From: Aliidongia sp035943795
GTDB lineage: Bacteria; Pseudomonadota; Alphaproteobacteria; ATCC43930; CGMCC-115725
Assembly: GCF_035943795.1 (NCBI RefSeq)
Contig: NZ_DASZBY010000034.1
Coordinates: 62,001-126,000 of the forward strand
DNA length: 64,000 bases
Reading direction: 5' to 3'
Below are positions 1-8,331 of this stretch, in pieces (position 1 is the stretch's first letter; every line of letters starts with the position of its first letter). The translations under genes and the position numbers were made by a program. The notes under the pieces are model-generated. The model saw only the letters and a list, made by a program, of their open reading frames with translations, ran no database searches and was not told where the DNA came from.

Positions 1-53
1 TTGGCCGGGGTGCGGTCGAGATCGCGGGCGTAGGGCGAGGAAAGCGGGATCAT
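1..53 (-). CDS. Probable acyl-CoA synthetase, N-terminus only (partial)
   Basis: Only the first 17 codons are in the window, read leftward from an ATG at 53. They encode MIPLSSPYARDLDRTPA. From memory, a Y-x-R-D-L-D-R-x-x-A-N stretch is typical of the start of AMP-forming acyl-CoA synthetases and would normally be followed by a 'PLTPLxFLERAA' segment, here outside the window. The gene would be divergent from the propionyl-CoA synthetase that follows, which fits a shared fatty-acid or propionate theme. No strong ribosome binding site is visible. The call rests on a very short stretch and is tentative. Confidence 0.3.
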   Translation of the reverse strand, partial: MIPLSSPYARDLDRTPA

Positions 54-180
54 GCCGGGTCCAATGAACGGGGTAGCGCCATGATCCGCCCAAGCGCCCG
101 GAAACCGCAAGCGGCGTGACGCGTCCGGCGCCAGCGGCTAGGCTTGCCGCAAGAACGATGCCCAAAGGGAGAGACGATCC

Positions 181-2082
181 ATGACCGAGGACGCGGCCGC
201 CCGTTTCGATGCGATCCATGCCCGCTCGCTCCGGGATCCCGAGGCTTTCTGGGGTGAGGCCGCCGCCGACCTCGCCTGGGTCAGGCCTTATGACCGCGTG
301 CTCGACGCCAGCCGCCCGCCGTTCTATCGCTGGTTCCCCGGCGGTCGCCTCAACATCTGTTACAACGCGCTCGACCGCCATGTCGCGGCCGGGCGCGGCG
401 ACCAAGTGGCCTTGATCCACGACAGCCCCGTCACCGGCCGGGTCGACCGCTACACCTATCGGCAACTGACCGAGCGGGTGGCGAAGCTGGCCGGCGCCAT
501 CGCGGCCCTGGGCGTGGGCAAGGGCGACCGGGTGGTGATCTATCTGCCGATGGTGGCGGAGGCGGCGATCGCGATGCTCGCCTGCGCGCGCCTGGGGGCG
601 GTCCATTCGGTCGTGTTCGGCGGTTTCGCCGCGCGCGAACTCGCGACCCGGATCGACGACGCCAAGCCGAAGCTGATCCTGTCCGCCTCCTGCGGCATCG
701 AGACTACAAAGCGCGTGCCCTACAAGCCGTTGCTCGACGCCGCGATCGAACAGGCTGCGGCCAAGCCGGCCCATTGCCTGATCCTGCAGCGGCCGGAGCT
801 GCCCTGCGACCTGGTGCCGGGTCGGGATCTCGACTGGGCCGAGGCTGCTGCGGCGGCCGAACCGGCGCCCTGCGCCGATACGGCGGCAACCGACCCGCTC
901 TATATTCTCTACACCTCCGGCACGACCGGCGTGCCCAAGGGCGTGGTGCGCGACCATGGCGGCTACGCGGTCGCGCTCCATTGGAGCATGGGCAACGTCT
1001 TCGGCCTGGCGCCGGGCGAGACCATGTTCACCGCGTCCGACGTCGGCTGGGTCGTCGGCCATAGCTACATCGTCTATGCGCCGTTGCTGAAGGGCTGCAC
1101 TTCGGTGCTCTACGAGGGCAAGCCGATCGGCACGCCCGACGCCGGGGCGTTCTGGCGGATCGTGCGCGACCATGGCGTCCATGTGCTGTTCACCGCACCG
1201 ACCGCGTTTCGCGCGATCCGGCGCGAGGATCCCGACGGCCGTTTCATCAAAGCCGCGCCGCTGGGTCCATTCCGCGCCCTGTTCCTGGCGGGCGAACGCT
1301 GCGACCCACCCACGCTTGCCTGGGCCGAGACGCAGCTCGGATTGCCGGTGATCGACCATTGGTGGCAGACCGAGACCGGCTGGCCGATCGTGGCCAACTG
1401 CCTCGGCATCGGGCGATTGCCCATCAAGCCCGGGTCGCCGACCAAGCCGGTGCCGGGCTGGGAAGTGCTGGCCCTGGACGAGGCCGGCCAGCCGGTGGCG
1501 CCGGGCGAGATCGGCAACCTCGCCATCAAACTGCCCTTGCCGCCCGGTTCCTTGACGACGCTCTGGCGGGCGGACGAACGCTACGTCTCGTCATACCTCG
1601 CGGCCTTTCCGGGATATTACCAGTCGGGCGACGCCGGCTATATCGACGAGGAGGGCTATGTCTTCGTGATGACCCGGACCGACGACATCATCAACGTCGC
1701 GGCCCACCGCCTGTCGACCGGGTCGATGGAGGAGGTCGTGGCCGCCCATCCCGATGTCGCCGAATGCGCGGTCATCGGCGTGCTGGACGAGGTGAAGGGC
1801 CAGATGCCGCTGGGCTTCGTCGTGCTGAAATCCGGGGTCGTCCGACCGGACGAGCAGATCGAGCGCGAGATCGCGCAGCTGATCCGCGACCGTATCGGCC
1901 CTATCGCCGGCTTCAAACGCACGCTTGTGGTCGACCGGCTGCCGAAGACCCGATCCGGCAAGATCCTGCGTCAGGCCATGCGCGGCCTGGCCGATCGCAA
2001 ACCAGTCGCGACGCCGCCCACCATCGACGATCCGGCGGCGCTGGACGAGATCGATGCAGCATTGAAGAAGGCGGGGTTCTGA
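181..2082 (+). CDS. prpE: Propionyl-CoA synthetase (AMP-forming acyl-CoA ligase)
   Basis: The 633-residue protein has the full length of the acetyl/propionyl-CoA synthetase family and would convert propionate, ATP and CoA to propionyl-CoA in the cytoplasm. The N-terminus carries the family's acetyl-CoA-synthetase-type cap (FWGEAAADLAWVRPYDRVLD). The phosphate-binding motif YTSGTTGVPKG is near residue 243, the WWQTETGWP motif is in the middle, and the C-terminal catalytic lysine in PKTRSGKILRQ is about K594. The GWPI sequence after WWQTET and the overall similarity favour PrpE over acetyl-CoA synthetase, though substrate choice cannot be proved from sequence. A GGGAGAG ribosome binding site precedes the ATG. 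The methylcitrate-cycle genes prpBCD are absent here. A valine-degradation operon, another propionyl-CoA source, lies elsewhere in the window. Confidence 0.9.
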   Translation: MTEDAAARFDAIHARSLRDPEAFWGEAAADLAWVRPYDRVLDASRPPFYRWFPGGRLNICYNALDRHVAAGRGDQVALIHDSPVTGRVDRYTYRQLTERVAKLAGAIAALGVGKGDRVVIYLPMVAEAAIAMLACARLGAVHSVVFGGFAARELATRIDDAKPKLILSASCGIETTKRVPYKPLLDAAIEQAAAKPAHCLILQRPELPCDLVPGRDLDWAEAAAAAEPAPCADTAATDPLYILYTSGTTGVPKGVVRDHGGYAVALHWSMGNVFGLAPGETMFTASDVGWVVGHSYIVYAPLLKGCTSVLYEGKPIGTPDAGAFWRIVRDHGVHVLFTAPTAFRAIRREDPDGRFIKAAPLGPFRALFLAGERCDPPTLAWAETQLGLPVIDHWWQTETGWPIVANCLGIGRLPIKPGSPTKPVPGWEVLALDEAGQPVAPGEIGNLAIKLPLPPGSLTTLWRADERYVSSYLAAFPGYYQSGDAGYIDEEGYVFVMTRTDDIINVAAHRLSTGSMEEVVAAHPDVAECAVIGVLDEVKGQMPLGFVVLKSGVVRPDEQIEREIAQLIRDRIGPIAGFKRTLVVDRLPKTRSGKILRQAMRGLADRKPVATPPTIDDPAALDEIDAALKKAGF

Positions 2083-2176
2083 CAATCACCCGCGACGGCT
2101 GCTCCCCGTCACTTCCGAACTGATCGAACCGAGCAATCCGCGATGGTACGATCTTTCGCAGGACCTTCGAGCGGTC

Positions 2177-2245
2177 CCGGATTTCCGCGTTCGCGGGAAT
2201 GACGGCGGGGTTGGATACGCCCAGTCATTCCCGCGGAATTCGGGG
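2177..2245. repeat. REP-like palindromic repeat A, between convergent prpE and trcR
   Basis: Two inverted arms built on the core ATTCCCGCG are present. The left arm reads GGATTTCCGCGTTCGCGGGA and then ATGAC (about 2179-2203). The right arm begins GTCATTCCCGCGGAATTC at 2224. They sit between the convergent stops of prpE (2082) and the TrcR gene (2246). The same core occurs in two other intergenic elements in this window (39301-39404 and 41542-41622). The element could form a hairpin that ends transcription from both sides. Confidence 0.75.
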
Positions 2246-2818
2246 TCAGATCTCGTCGATCTCGGTCAGCAGCGGCTCCGCGCGGACGGCGTTCGGGTTC
2301 TGCTTGCGGGCGACCACGAGCAGGGCTTCGAAGTCCGCCTGGCTGCACAGGCCGATCGCCACCGGGTTGCGCGGCTTGATGTTGGGCGAATTCCAGTGCG
2401 AGCGGTCGCGGATGGCCGCGATAGTGGGCTTGGTCGTGCCGATCAGGCGCGAGATCTGGGCGTCCGACAATTCCGGGTGGTTCTTGATGATCCAGGCGAT
2501 GGCGTCGGGCTTGTCCTGGCGCTTGGAGATCGGCGTGTATTTCGGGCCGCGCAGCTTGGACGGCGCCACCGGATGGGCGCCGGACGCGAGCTTCAGGCGC
2601 AGCGCCGGATCGGTCTCGCAGCGTTCGATCTCGGCCTTGGTGATCTGGCCGTTCGCGATCGGGTCCAGCCCCTGCATCATGGTCGCGACCTCGCCGTCGG
2701 CGATCGCCTGGACCTCGAGGGCATGCAAGCCGCAGAACGCCGCGATCTGGTCGAACGACAGCGAGGTATGCTCGACGAGCCACACGGCGGTGGCCTTGGG
2801 CATCAGGGGCAGCGGCAT
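2246..2818 (-). CDS. trcR: TrcR-family (DUF1013) transcriptional regulator
   Basis: This 190-residue protein matches the DUF1013 family, found almost only in Alphaproteobacteria and annotated as cell-cycle transcriptional regulator TrcR. Typical features are the N-terminal MPLPLMPKATAVWLVEHTSL segment, a helix-turn-helix-like stretch (LSDAQISRLIGTTKPTIAAI) in the middle and the SHWNSPNIKPRNPVAIGLCS segment. It is probably a cytoplasmic DNA-binding protein. The ATG at 2818 gives the family's usual N-terminus. It is monocistronic, with a REP-like hairpin directly after its stop and an AT-rich stretch upstream (about 2884-2920, including TTATATAG on the plus strand) that may carry its promoter. 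The biological role is inferred from the family name. Confidence 0.85.
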   Translation of the reverse strand: MPLPLMPKATAVWLVEHTSLSFDQIAAFCGLHALEVQAIADGEVATMMQGLDPIANGQITKAEIERCETDPALRLKLASGAHPVAPSKLRGPKYTPISKRQDKPDAIAWIIKNHPELSDAQISRLIGTTKPTIAAIRDRSHWNSPNIKPRNPVAIGLCSQADFEALLVVARKQNPNAVRAEPLLTEIDEI

Positions 2819-2990
2819 GCTTTTACTTCTCCTGGCGACGCGGGAAGGGCCGGCGGTCGCTGGCTAGCGGGTTCCCGGGACGATATGCATAAAAATGACG
2901 ATATGCTGCTTATATAGTCGAGCGGGCCGCGCGATGGAAGCGCCGGGTCGATCAGCGGCCCGCAAGGCCGCCCGGCGTCCCGGGATCCGC

Positions 2991-3989
2991 TCAGGCGACC
3001 AGCACGATCTTGCCGATATGGGCGGAGCTTTCCATCAGGCGATGCGCCTCGTCGGCATGGGCGAGCGGGAAGGTCTTGAACAGCACCGGCTTCACCGTGC
3101 CGGCGTCGAGCAGCGGCCAGACATGGGCACGCAGCGCATCGGCGATGATGCCCTTTTCCGCCGGCGGGCGCGGGCGCAGGGTCGAGCCGGTCAGGGTCAG
3201 GCGCTTGCGCATCACCAGGTTGAGGTCGATCTCGACCTTGGCGCCCTTCAGGAATGCGATGTTGACGATGATGCCATCGACCGCGGCTGCCTGGATGTTG
3301 CGCTGGACATAGTCGCCGCCGACCATGTCGAGCACGATGTCGACGCCGTGGCCATGGGTCAGTTCCTTGACCACCTGGACGAAATCCTCGGTCCGGTAGT
3401 CGATGCCGCGCTCGGCGCCCAGGCGCTCGCAGGCCTGGACCTTGTCGGCACTGCCGGCCGTCGCGAAGGCGCGGCCGCCCATGGCCTTGACCAACTGGAT
3501 CGCCGTGGTGCCGATGCCGCTGGTGCCGCCGTGGATGAGGACGGTCTTGCCCGCGGCGAAATGCGCCCGGTCGACCAGGTTGCTCCAAACCGTGAAGAAG
3601 GTCTCGGGCAGGCCGGCCGCCTCCTCGAACGACAGGCCGGTCGGCACCGGCAGGCATTGCACGGCCGGCACCGTGCAATACTCGGCATAGCCGCCGCCCG
3701 CGACGAGCGCGCAAACCTTGTCGCCGACCGCCAGCCGATGGGCGCCGAAGCCCAGTGACACCACCGTGCCCGCGACCTCGAGGCCCGGGATGTCGGAGGC
3801 GCCTGGCGGTACCGGATAATGCCCCTGGCGCTGCAGCAGGTCCGGCCGGTTGACGCCCGACGCCGCAACCTTGATCAGCACCTCGCCCTCGGCCGGCTGC
3901 GGCACCGGGCGGAGCGAGGGACGAAGCACGTCGGGTTCGCCCGGCATGGAGATCTCGATCGCGGTCATCATCTCGGGCAAGGCGGTCAT
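2991..3989 (-). CDS. NAD(P)H-quinone oxidoreductase, MDR superfamily (PIG3-like)
   Basis: The 332-residue protein is a zinc-independent medium-chain dehydrogenase/reductase of the quinone oxidoreductase (PIG3/QorA-like) group. It shows the GroES-like N-terminus (EVLIKVAASGVNRPDLLQRQ, then IPGLEVAGTV) and the nucleotide-binding segment VLIHGGTSGIGTTAIQLVKA. The family reduces quinones or activated alkenes with NADPH; the true substrate is unknown. The zinc-binding residues of alcohol dehydrogenases are absent, as expected for this group. Another in-frame ATG at 3968 would give the more usual MTAIEIS start, and neither has a strong ribosome binding site, so the first seven codons are uncertain. 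It stands alone, divergent from rpsT. Confidence 0.87.
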   Translation of the reverse strand: MTALPEMMTAIEISMPGEPDVLRPSLRPVPQPAEGEVLIKVAASGVNRPDLLQRQGHYPVPPGASDIPGLEVAGTVVSLGFGAHRLAVGDKVCALVAGGGYAEYCTVPAVQCLPVPTGLSFEEAAGLPETFFTVWSNLVDRAHFAAGKTVLIHGGTSGIGTTAIQLVKAMGGRAFATAGSADKVQACERLGAERGIDYRTEDFVQVVKELTHGHGVDIVLDMVGGDYVQRNIQAAAVDGIIVNIAFLKGAKVEIDLNLVMRKRLTLTGSTLRPRPPAEKGIIADALRAHVWPLLDAGTVKPVLFKTFPLAHADEAHRLMESSAHIGKIVLVA

Positions 3990-4340
3990 GGCGGACGCTT
4001 TCGGTATGGGGACGGCGCGGATGCGCGCTGTGCTGTCCTAGCCGGAATGGGGCGGTCGAGGCAACCATCGGGCCCGCAGGACGAAGACCAGATGCTCGCA
4101 CCCTGCCGTCATGGAATGGTCACGGGTCCGACGCATGCAGGCACATCATGACGCTGGTGCTGGTCAGGGTCCCGCGATCGTCTCGACGCTTGTCTTCCGC
4201 CGGTTTCGGCGTTAGAAACCGCGCCTTCCGTGACGGGTCTCCGGGCCGCGCACGGCCGTCTGTTGCTTGACGTGCCGTGGGGCGACCGGTATAACCCGCC
4301 ACCCCGTTGACAGTTTCGTTTCATCGAGAGCGCGTTTTCC
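3990..4340. promoter_or_regulatory. Intergenic region with rpsT promoter (-35 at 4267, -10 at 4290)
   Basis: The 351-bp divergent gap between the quinone oxidoreductase and rpsT holds no coding sequence I can support. It has a near-consensus sigma-70 promoter for rpsT: TTGACG at 4267-4272, a 17-bp spacer and TATAAC at 4290-4295. This predicts a leader of about 40 nt before the ATG at 4341. A second TTGACA lies at 4307-4312 without an obvious -10 partner. Nothing else stands out. Confidence 0.7.
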
Positions 4341-4601
4341 ATGGCCAATCACAAGTCCGCTGAGAAGCGTTACCGGCAGACCCTTCGTCGGACCGAGGTC
4401 AATCGTGCCCGTGTCGGCCGCATCCGGACCTTCGTCAAGAAGGTCGAGCTGGCGATCGCTGCCGGCAACAAGGACGATGCCAAGGCCGCCTTCATCGCCG
4501 CCCAGCCGGAGATGGTGCGGGGCGCCCAGAAGGGCGTGCTGCATAAGAATACGGTCTCACGCAAGCTTTCGCGCCTGAACGCGCGGATCGCCGCGCTCTA
4601 G
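4341..4601 (+). CDS. rpsT: 30S ribosomal protein S20
   Basis: The 86-residue, lysine/arginine-rich protein is full-length S20, a primary 16S rRNA-binding protein of the small ribosomal subunit. It begins MANHKSAEKRYRQTLRRTEV and ends with the family's HKNTVSRKLSRLNARIAAL. A promoter with perfect spacing precedes it and a strong hairpin follows it at 4619-4642, so it is probably a single-gene transcript. The rpsT-dnaA order is common in Alphaproteobacteria. Confidence 0.98.
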   Translation: MANHKSAEKRYRQTLRRTEVNRARVGRIRTFVKKVELAIAAGNKDDAKAAFIAAQPEMVRGAQKGVLHKNTVSRKLSRLNARIAAL

Positions 4602-4618
4602 TTCGATTTCTCGCCGAG

Positions 4619-4642
4619 TCGGCCCCGGACTGCCGGGGCCGA
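4619..4642 (+). terminator. Intrinsic-type hairpin after rpsT
   Basis: A perfect 10-bp stem (TCGGCCCCGG / CCGGGGCCGA) with the loop ACTG starts 17 nt after the rpsT stop. No long T-tract follows, so termination may be partly factor-dependent, but its position right after the gene supports a terminator. Confidence 0.7.
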
Positions 4643-5422
4643 ATGTCTGACGGATTTGCTACTCGATTGCCTCGCGATCGAAGTAAAGACGGCTGTCTGT
4701 CTTTGCTTTGTTTCGCCCAGCGAAAATATTCGCGCGTTCCGCATTCGATCCCGTTGCCAGCAGCGTCACCCATCGGTAATCTTCCTGAGCCTTGTCCTCA
4801 TAGGAGATGCGCGCGGAATTTTGGTCTCCGGGCGCGTTAACTAGCGAGTGTCGGGGTTTTGCGATGGCGCGTCAGTGCGCGATTGTGGATCTGCCGAGAA
4901 ATACTTGTAAAATTTCAATAATCACAAACGGTCGGCCTTTCGGGGCAGACGGTCTGGGGTGTTGGGGGGCACATCTTCTGGAGATGCGGTGGCGACGGAC
5001 GCCTGTCGTTCGGTCGCGCCAAATCGCCATCATGACGGATCTTCCGGGTCGATCGGCCGAGCGCCAGTTTCTCAGCGTTTGGGGCGATGGCTCGTGGCGC
5101 GAGAGTGGGACGGATCACATCCGGCCTGCCGGTCGCGCTGGCTAAATGTCGATCCGACGGTCGCGCCCCGATATGCGGGAGGCGAGCGTCGGCGACGCGA
5201 TGGTGACGAGCGACTTCTCGCCGCCGGCCCGCGTGGCCCGTCGGAGCCTTGGACCCCGATGGCCGTGCCCGCCCGCGCGGAAAGCTGGACGCCGCCGGCG
5301 TGTTACCGGGTTTCAATCTGCGAGATGGGCTGGGCAGTGCGGGTAGTGGCTCGAAGCGCAATGATCATTCTTTTTGGACGCCACGCGGCCCGCGGCCTCG
5401 TGCCCGGCGGGATGCGCGCACG
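4643..5422 (+). other. dnaA leader; candidate origin or autoregulatory region
   Basis: About 780 bp without a convincing gene separate the rpsT hairpin from dnaA. It contains a 10-bp imperfect inverted repeat (AAGTAAAGAC at 4681-4690, GTCTTTGCTT at 4699-4708). Next come two overlapping, mutually exclusive stems that share GCGAAA: TTTCGC-CCA-GCGAAA (4711-4725) and GCGAA-AATA-TTCGC (4720-4733). Further on, a locally AT-rich patch (4901-4928) is flanked by two weak DnaA-box-like 9-mers: TGTGGATCT at 4884-4892 (reverse strand) and ATAATCACA at 4918-4926. These could serve dnaA autoregulation or an origin. The boxes deviate from TTATCCACA and there is no cluster, so an oriC call is not secure. Confidence 0.35.
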
Positions 5423-6883
5423 GTGACCGTGAACGTTTCCGAGATCGACGGGCCGCTCGAGGCTCAGTGGCAGCGGGTGCGCGGCCGGCTGCGTGACGAG
5501 TTCGGCGAAGCCGCCTATCGCAGTTGGCTGTCGTCGCTCAGCCTCGCCGACCTGGTCGAAGGCGCCATCCGCATCGAAGTGCCGACCCGTTTCCTGCGCG
5601 ATTGGGTCGTGGCCCATTACGCCGATCGGATCCGGGCGCTCTGGTCCGGCGAGAACAGGGACGTGAACGCGGTCGAAATCGTCGTGGGCGAACGCCGTGT
5701 CGAGCCCACGCCGGTCGAGGCCGAGCGCGCGATGGCGGCACTCGTCGCGGACGAAGAGCGGTCGGCCGAGCGCGCCGAGGTTTCCGTCCGCCCTGTCAAC
5801 GCCGCAACGGTCGCGCCGATGGTCGAGCCGCCAGACGACCGCGAGATTTCGGCCCCGCTCGACCAGCGCTTCACCTTCGAGAATTTCGTCGTCGGCAAGC
5901 CGAACGAGTTGGCCCATGCCGCCGCACGCCGGGTCGCCGAGTCGGCGGCGACGGGCAATCGCGCCGCGCCGTTCAATCCGCTGTTCCTCTATGGCGGCGT
6001 CGGGCTGGGCAAAACCCACCTGATGCATGCGATCGCCTGGCACATCCGCCGGCAGGATCCGAGCCGCAAGGTGATCTACCTGTCGGCCGAAAAATTTATG
6101 TACCAGTTCATCAAGGCGCTGCGCTTCAAGGACACCATGGCGTTCAAGGAGCAGTTCCGCTCGGTGGACGTGCTGATGATCGACGACGTGCAATTCATCA
6201 GCGGCAAGGATTCGACCCAGGAAGAGTTCTTCCACACCTTCAACGCGCTGGTCGACCAGAACCGCCAGGTGATCATTTCGGCCGACAAGTCGCCGTCTGA
6301 TCTCGAAGGCATGGAAGAACGGATGAAATCCCGGCTGGGCTGGGGCCTGGTCGCCGACATCCATCCGACGACCTACGAGCTGCGGTTGGGGATCCTGCAG
6401 GCCAAGGCAGAGCTGAAGCAGACCCAGATCCCTGCCAAGGTGTTGGAATTCCTGGCGCACAAGATCACGTCGAACGTGCGCGAGCTCGAAGGTGCGCTGA
6501 CCCGCATCACGGCGCATGCGCAACTGGTCGGCCGCTCGATCACGCTGGAAAGCGCCCAGGACGTGCTGCACGACCTGTTGCGCGCGAACGACCGCCGGGT
6601 CACGATCGAAGAGATCCAGAAGCGGGTGGCCGAGCATTTCAACATCCGGCTGGCCGACATGCATTCGGCCCGCCGCGCCCGGGCCGTCGCCCGCCCGCGC
6701 CAGGTCGCGATGTACCTGTGCAAGCAGCTGACGCCCCGCTCGCTGCCCGAGATCGGCCGCAAGTTCGGCGGCCGCGATCACACGACGGTCATGCATGCCG
6801 TGCGCAAGATCGAGGAACTGGTCGCCGCCGACCGCGCGCTGGGTGAAGACATCGACCTGCTGAAGCGGATGCTGGAGACTTAA
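5423..6883 (+). CDS. dnaA: Chromosomal replication initiator protein DnaA
   Basis: DnaA binds DnaA boxes and opens the origin. The protein of about 486 residues has all domains: domain I (LEAQWQRVRGRLRDEFGEAAYRSWLSSL), a linker, the AAA+ domain with Walker A GGVGLGKTHLMHAI and Walker B LMIDDVQFI, and the C-terminal DNA-binding domain with the signature GRDHTTVMHAVRKIEEL. The frame is open further upstream, to about 5249, but that extension is basic, low-complexity sequence unlike DnaA. The GTG at 5423 gives the expected N-terminus (MTVNVSEIDGPLEAQW), with a GGCGGGA stretch in front of it as a possible ribosome binding site; a GTG at 5429 is the alternative. It is the first gene of the interrupted dnaA-dnaN-recF-gyrB order. 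Confidence 0.97.
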   Translation: MTVNVSEIDGPLEAQWQRVRGRLRDEFGEAAYRSWLSSLSLADLVEGAIRIEVPTRFLRDWVVAHYADRIRALWSGENRDVNAVEIVVGERRVEPTPVEAERAMAALVADEERSAERAEVSVRPVNAATVAPMVEPPDDREISAPLDQRFTFENFVVGKPNELAHAAARRVAESAATGNRAAPFNPLFLYGGVGLGKTHLMHAIAWHIRRQDPSRKVIYLSAEKFMYQFIKALRFKDTMAFKEQFRSVDVLMIDDVQFISGKDSTQEEFFHTFNALVDQNRQVIISADKSPSDLEGMEERMKSRLGWGLVADIHPTTYELRLGILQAKAELKQTQIPAKVLEFLAHKITSNVRELEGALTRITAHAQLVGRSITLESAQDVLHDLLRANDRRVTIEEIQKRVAEHFNIRLADMHSARRARAVARPRQVAMYLCKQLTPRSLPEIGRKFGGRDHTTVMHAVRKIEELVAADRALGEDIDLLKRMLET

Positions 6884-6968
6884 GGGCTCGCTGCGCCGCC
6901 GCCGATTTCCGAATTCGACCGCAAGCTCCGGAGGGTCTCCGGATCGGGCCCTGCCCATATTGATGGAA

Positions 6969-6984
6969 CACGCCGAACGGCGTG
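6969..6984 (+). repeat. Perfect inverted repeat upstream of ogt
   Basis: CACGCCG and CGGCGTG are separated by only AA, 23 bp before the ogt start codon and next to its ribosome binding site. It could be an operator, a leader hairpin or part of the dnaA terminator. It does not resemble the Escherichia coli Ada box. Confidence 0.4.
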
Positions 6985-7006
6985 ATTCTATCGAGGGAGC
7001 AGTGCC

Positions 7007-7579
7007 ATGGAGTTCGCAGATACGATGCCGGCGGAGAGTGCCCCGTCCTCCTTCCGCCCGGACACGGGTGCTGGCGAGACGATCCGTTTTGCCGTCGGCG
7101 CCGGATCGCTGGGCGCGGTCCTCGTGGCGGAAAGCGCACGAGGCCTGTGCGCGATCCTGCTCGGCGACCGGCCGGAGGGGGCGATCCGCGAGCTGGAGAG
7201 CCGCTTTCCCGATGCCCGGCTGCTGCGCGACGATCCGGGCCTCGATCCGTCGTTGCGCCAGATCGTGGCCTTCGTCGAGGATCCGGCCCGGGGCCTGGAC
7301 CTGCCGCTCGACCTGCGCGGCACCCCGTTCCAGCACCAGGTCTGGCAGGCGCTCCGAGACATTCCGGCCGGCGCCACCGCCAGCTATTCGGCGATCGCCG
7401 CGCAGATCGGCGCACCCAAGGAAGCCTATGCGGTGGGCGAGGCCTGCGCCGCGAACGTGCTCGCCGTTGCGGTGCCGTGCCATCGGGTAGTCCGCAAGGA
7501 CGGCACGCTCGCGGGTTTCCGCTGGGGCTTCAAGCGCAAGCGGGCGCTGCTGACGCGGGAAGGCGGGCTGCTCGCCTAG
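7007..7579 (+). CDS. ogt: Methylated-DNA--protein-cysteine methyltransferase
   Basis: The 190-residue suicide enzyme would transfer methyl groups from O6-methylguanine or O4-methylthymine in DNA to its own cysteine. The active-site motif VAVPCHRVV is present with the acceptor at C158, preceded by the DNA-binding helix-turn-helix region (PAGATASYSAIAAQIGAPKEAYAVG). The C-terminus resembles the methyltransferase half of Ada (AGFRWGFKRKRALL), but the metal-binding and AraC-like regulatory domains of Ada are absent, so Ogt is the fitting name. AGGGAGC precedes the ATG. Its stop overlaps the convergent GST gene by 4 bp through a shared CTAG. Confidence 0.93.
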   Translation: MEFADTMPAESAPSSFRPDTGAGETIRFAVGAGSLGAVLVAESARGLCAILLGDRPEGAIRELESRFPDARLLRDDPGLDPSLRQIVAFVEDPARGLDLPLDLRGTPFQHQVWQALRDIPAGATASYSAIAAQIGAPKEAYAVGEACAANVLAVAVPCHRVVRKDGTLAGFRWGFKRKRALLTREGGLLA

Positions 7580-8226
7580 CCTCGGGGCCGGAATGCTGCG
7601 GCCTCGAGACCTTCGGCGGCGAGGGTCCGGGCGACGGCGGGCCGCCGCAGCATCCGTTCCGTATGGGCCGACCAATGGGGATAGGCCGACATGTCCACGC
7701 CGATCAGCCCGCCCCAGCGGTAGAATACCAGGGGATAGGTATCGGCGACGGTGAAGCGCTCGCCGACGAACCAGACGCCGGTCGCCGCCAGGGCTTCGAT
7801 CTCGTCGTAATAATCCAGGATGGCGCGCCGGCCCGCCTCCTTGATGGCGGGATGGAGGCCTTCGTCGCCGGCAAAGCGCTCCATGCGCCAGTATTGTCCG
7901 AAGGCGACATGCACGGAAGCTGCGTAGAACGACAACAGCTCGTTGCAGCGGGCGAACAGCATCAGGTCGTCGATCGGCAGCACGCCCGAGTCCGGGAAGC
8001 GGCGACCCAGATAGTTCAGGATCGCCACGTTCTCGGTCACGATCGTACCGTCGACCGCGAGCGCCGGCACCCGGCCCTTCCTGTTGATCGCCAGATAGTC
8101 GGGACGGAGATGGGCGCCTTCGCGGATCGGCACCGGGCACCCCTCGTAGGATGCCCCGGCCTCATGCAGGACGATGTGCGGCGCCAGCGAGCAGGCGCCG
8201 GGGGAATAATAGAGCTTCAGCGTCAT
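7576..8226 (-). CDS. Glutathione S-transferase family protein (beta-like)
   Basis: The 216-residue protein has the N-terminal thioredoxin fold beginning MTLKLYYSPGACSLAPHIVL. The cysteine in GACSL is in the position of the mixed-disulfide cysteine of bacterial beta-class GSTs. VPAL followed by VTENVAILNYL provides the glutathione-binding cis-Pro and Glu-Asn region. An all-helical C-terminal domain follows (VGERFTVADTYPLVFYRW). The frame is open upstream of the ATG at 8226, but this start gives the canonical N-terminus. The gene is divergent from a LysR regulator 105 bp away, which is the likely controller. The substrate is unknown. Confidence 0.9.
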   Translation of the reverse strand: MTLKLYYSPGACSLAPHIVLHEAGASYEGCPVPIREGAHLRPDYLAINRKGRVPALAVDGTIVTENVAILNYLGRRFPDSGVLPIDDLMLFARCNELLSFYAASVHVAFGQYWRMERFAGDEGLHPAIKEAGRRAILDYYDEIEALAATGVWFVGERFTVADTYPLVFYRWGGLIGVDMSAYPHWSAHTERMLRRPAVARTLAAEGLEAAAFRPRG

Positions 8227-8331
8227 GGGCCTCTCCCCGGGAATCGAGATCTCGTGGAAATTGGCGACGCAGACGGCAGAAGGCGAACGATGGTTCTTTG
8301 CCAAGCTTGTGAGGGAAAGTAACATCCCGGC
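8227..8331. promoter_or_regulatory. Divergent GST/LysR promoter region with short palindromes
   Basis: This 105-bp gap separates the two divergent start codons. It holds the perfect 10-bp palindrome CGAGATCTCG (8245-8254) and the 8-bp palindrome CAAGCTTG (8302-8309). Either could be part of a LysR-type binding site. No near-consensus -35/-10 pair is evident. Confidence 0.35.

Noticed and set aside
4643..5422. A definite oriC
   Set aside because: Only two weak DnaA-box-like 9-mers and one AT-rich patch are visible. Without skew data or a box cluster it is kept as a candidate only.
5303..8140. A 945-codon open frame on the minus strand opposite dnaA and ogt
   Set aside because: It mirrors real genes with strong family matches. 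Its translation is rich in Arg, Asp and His without domains, as expected for antisense frames in very G/C-rich DNA.
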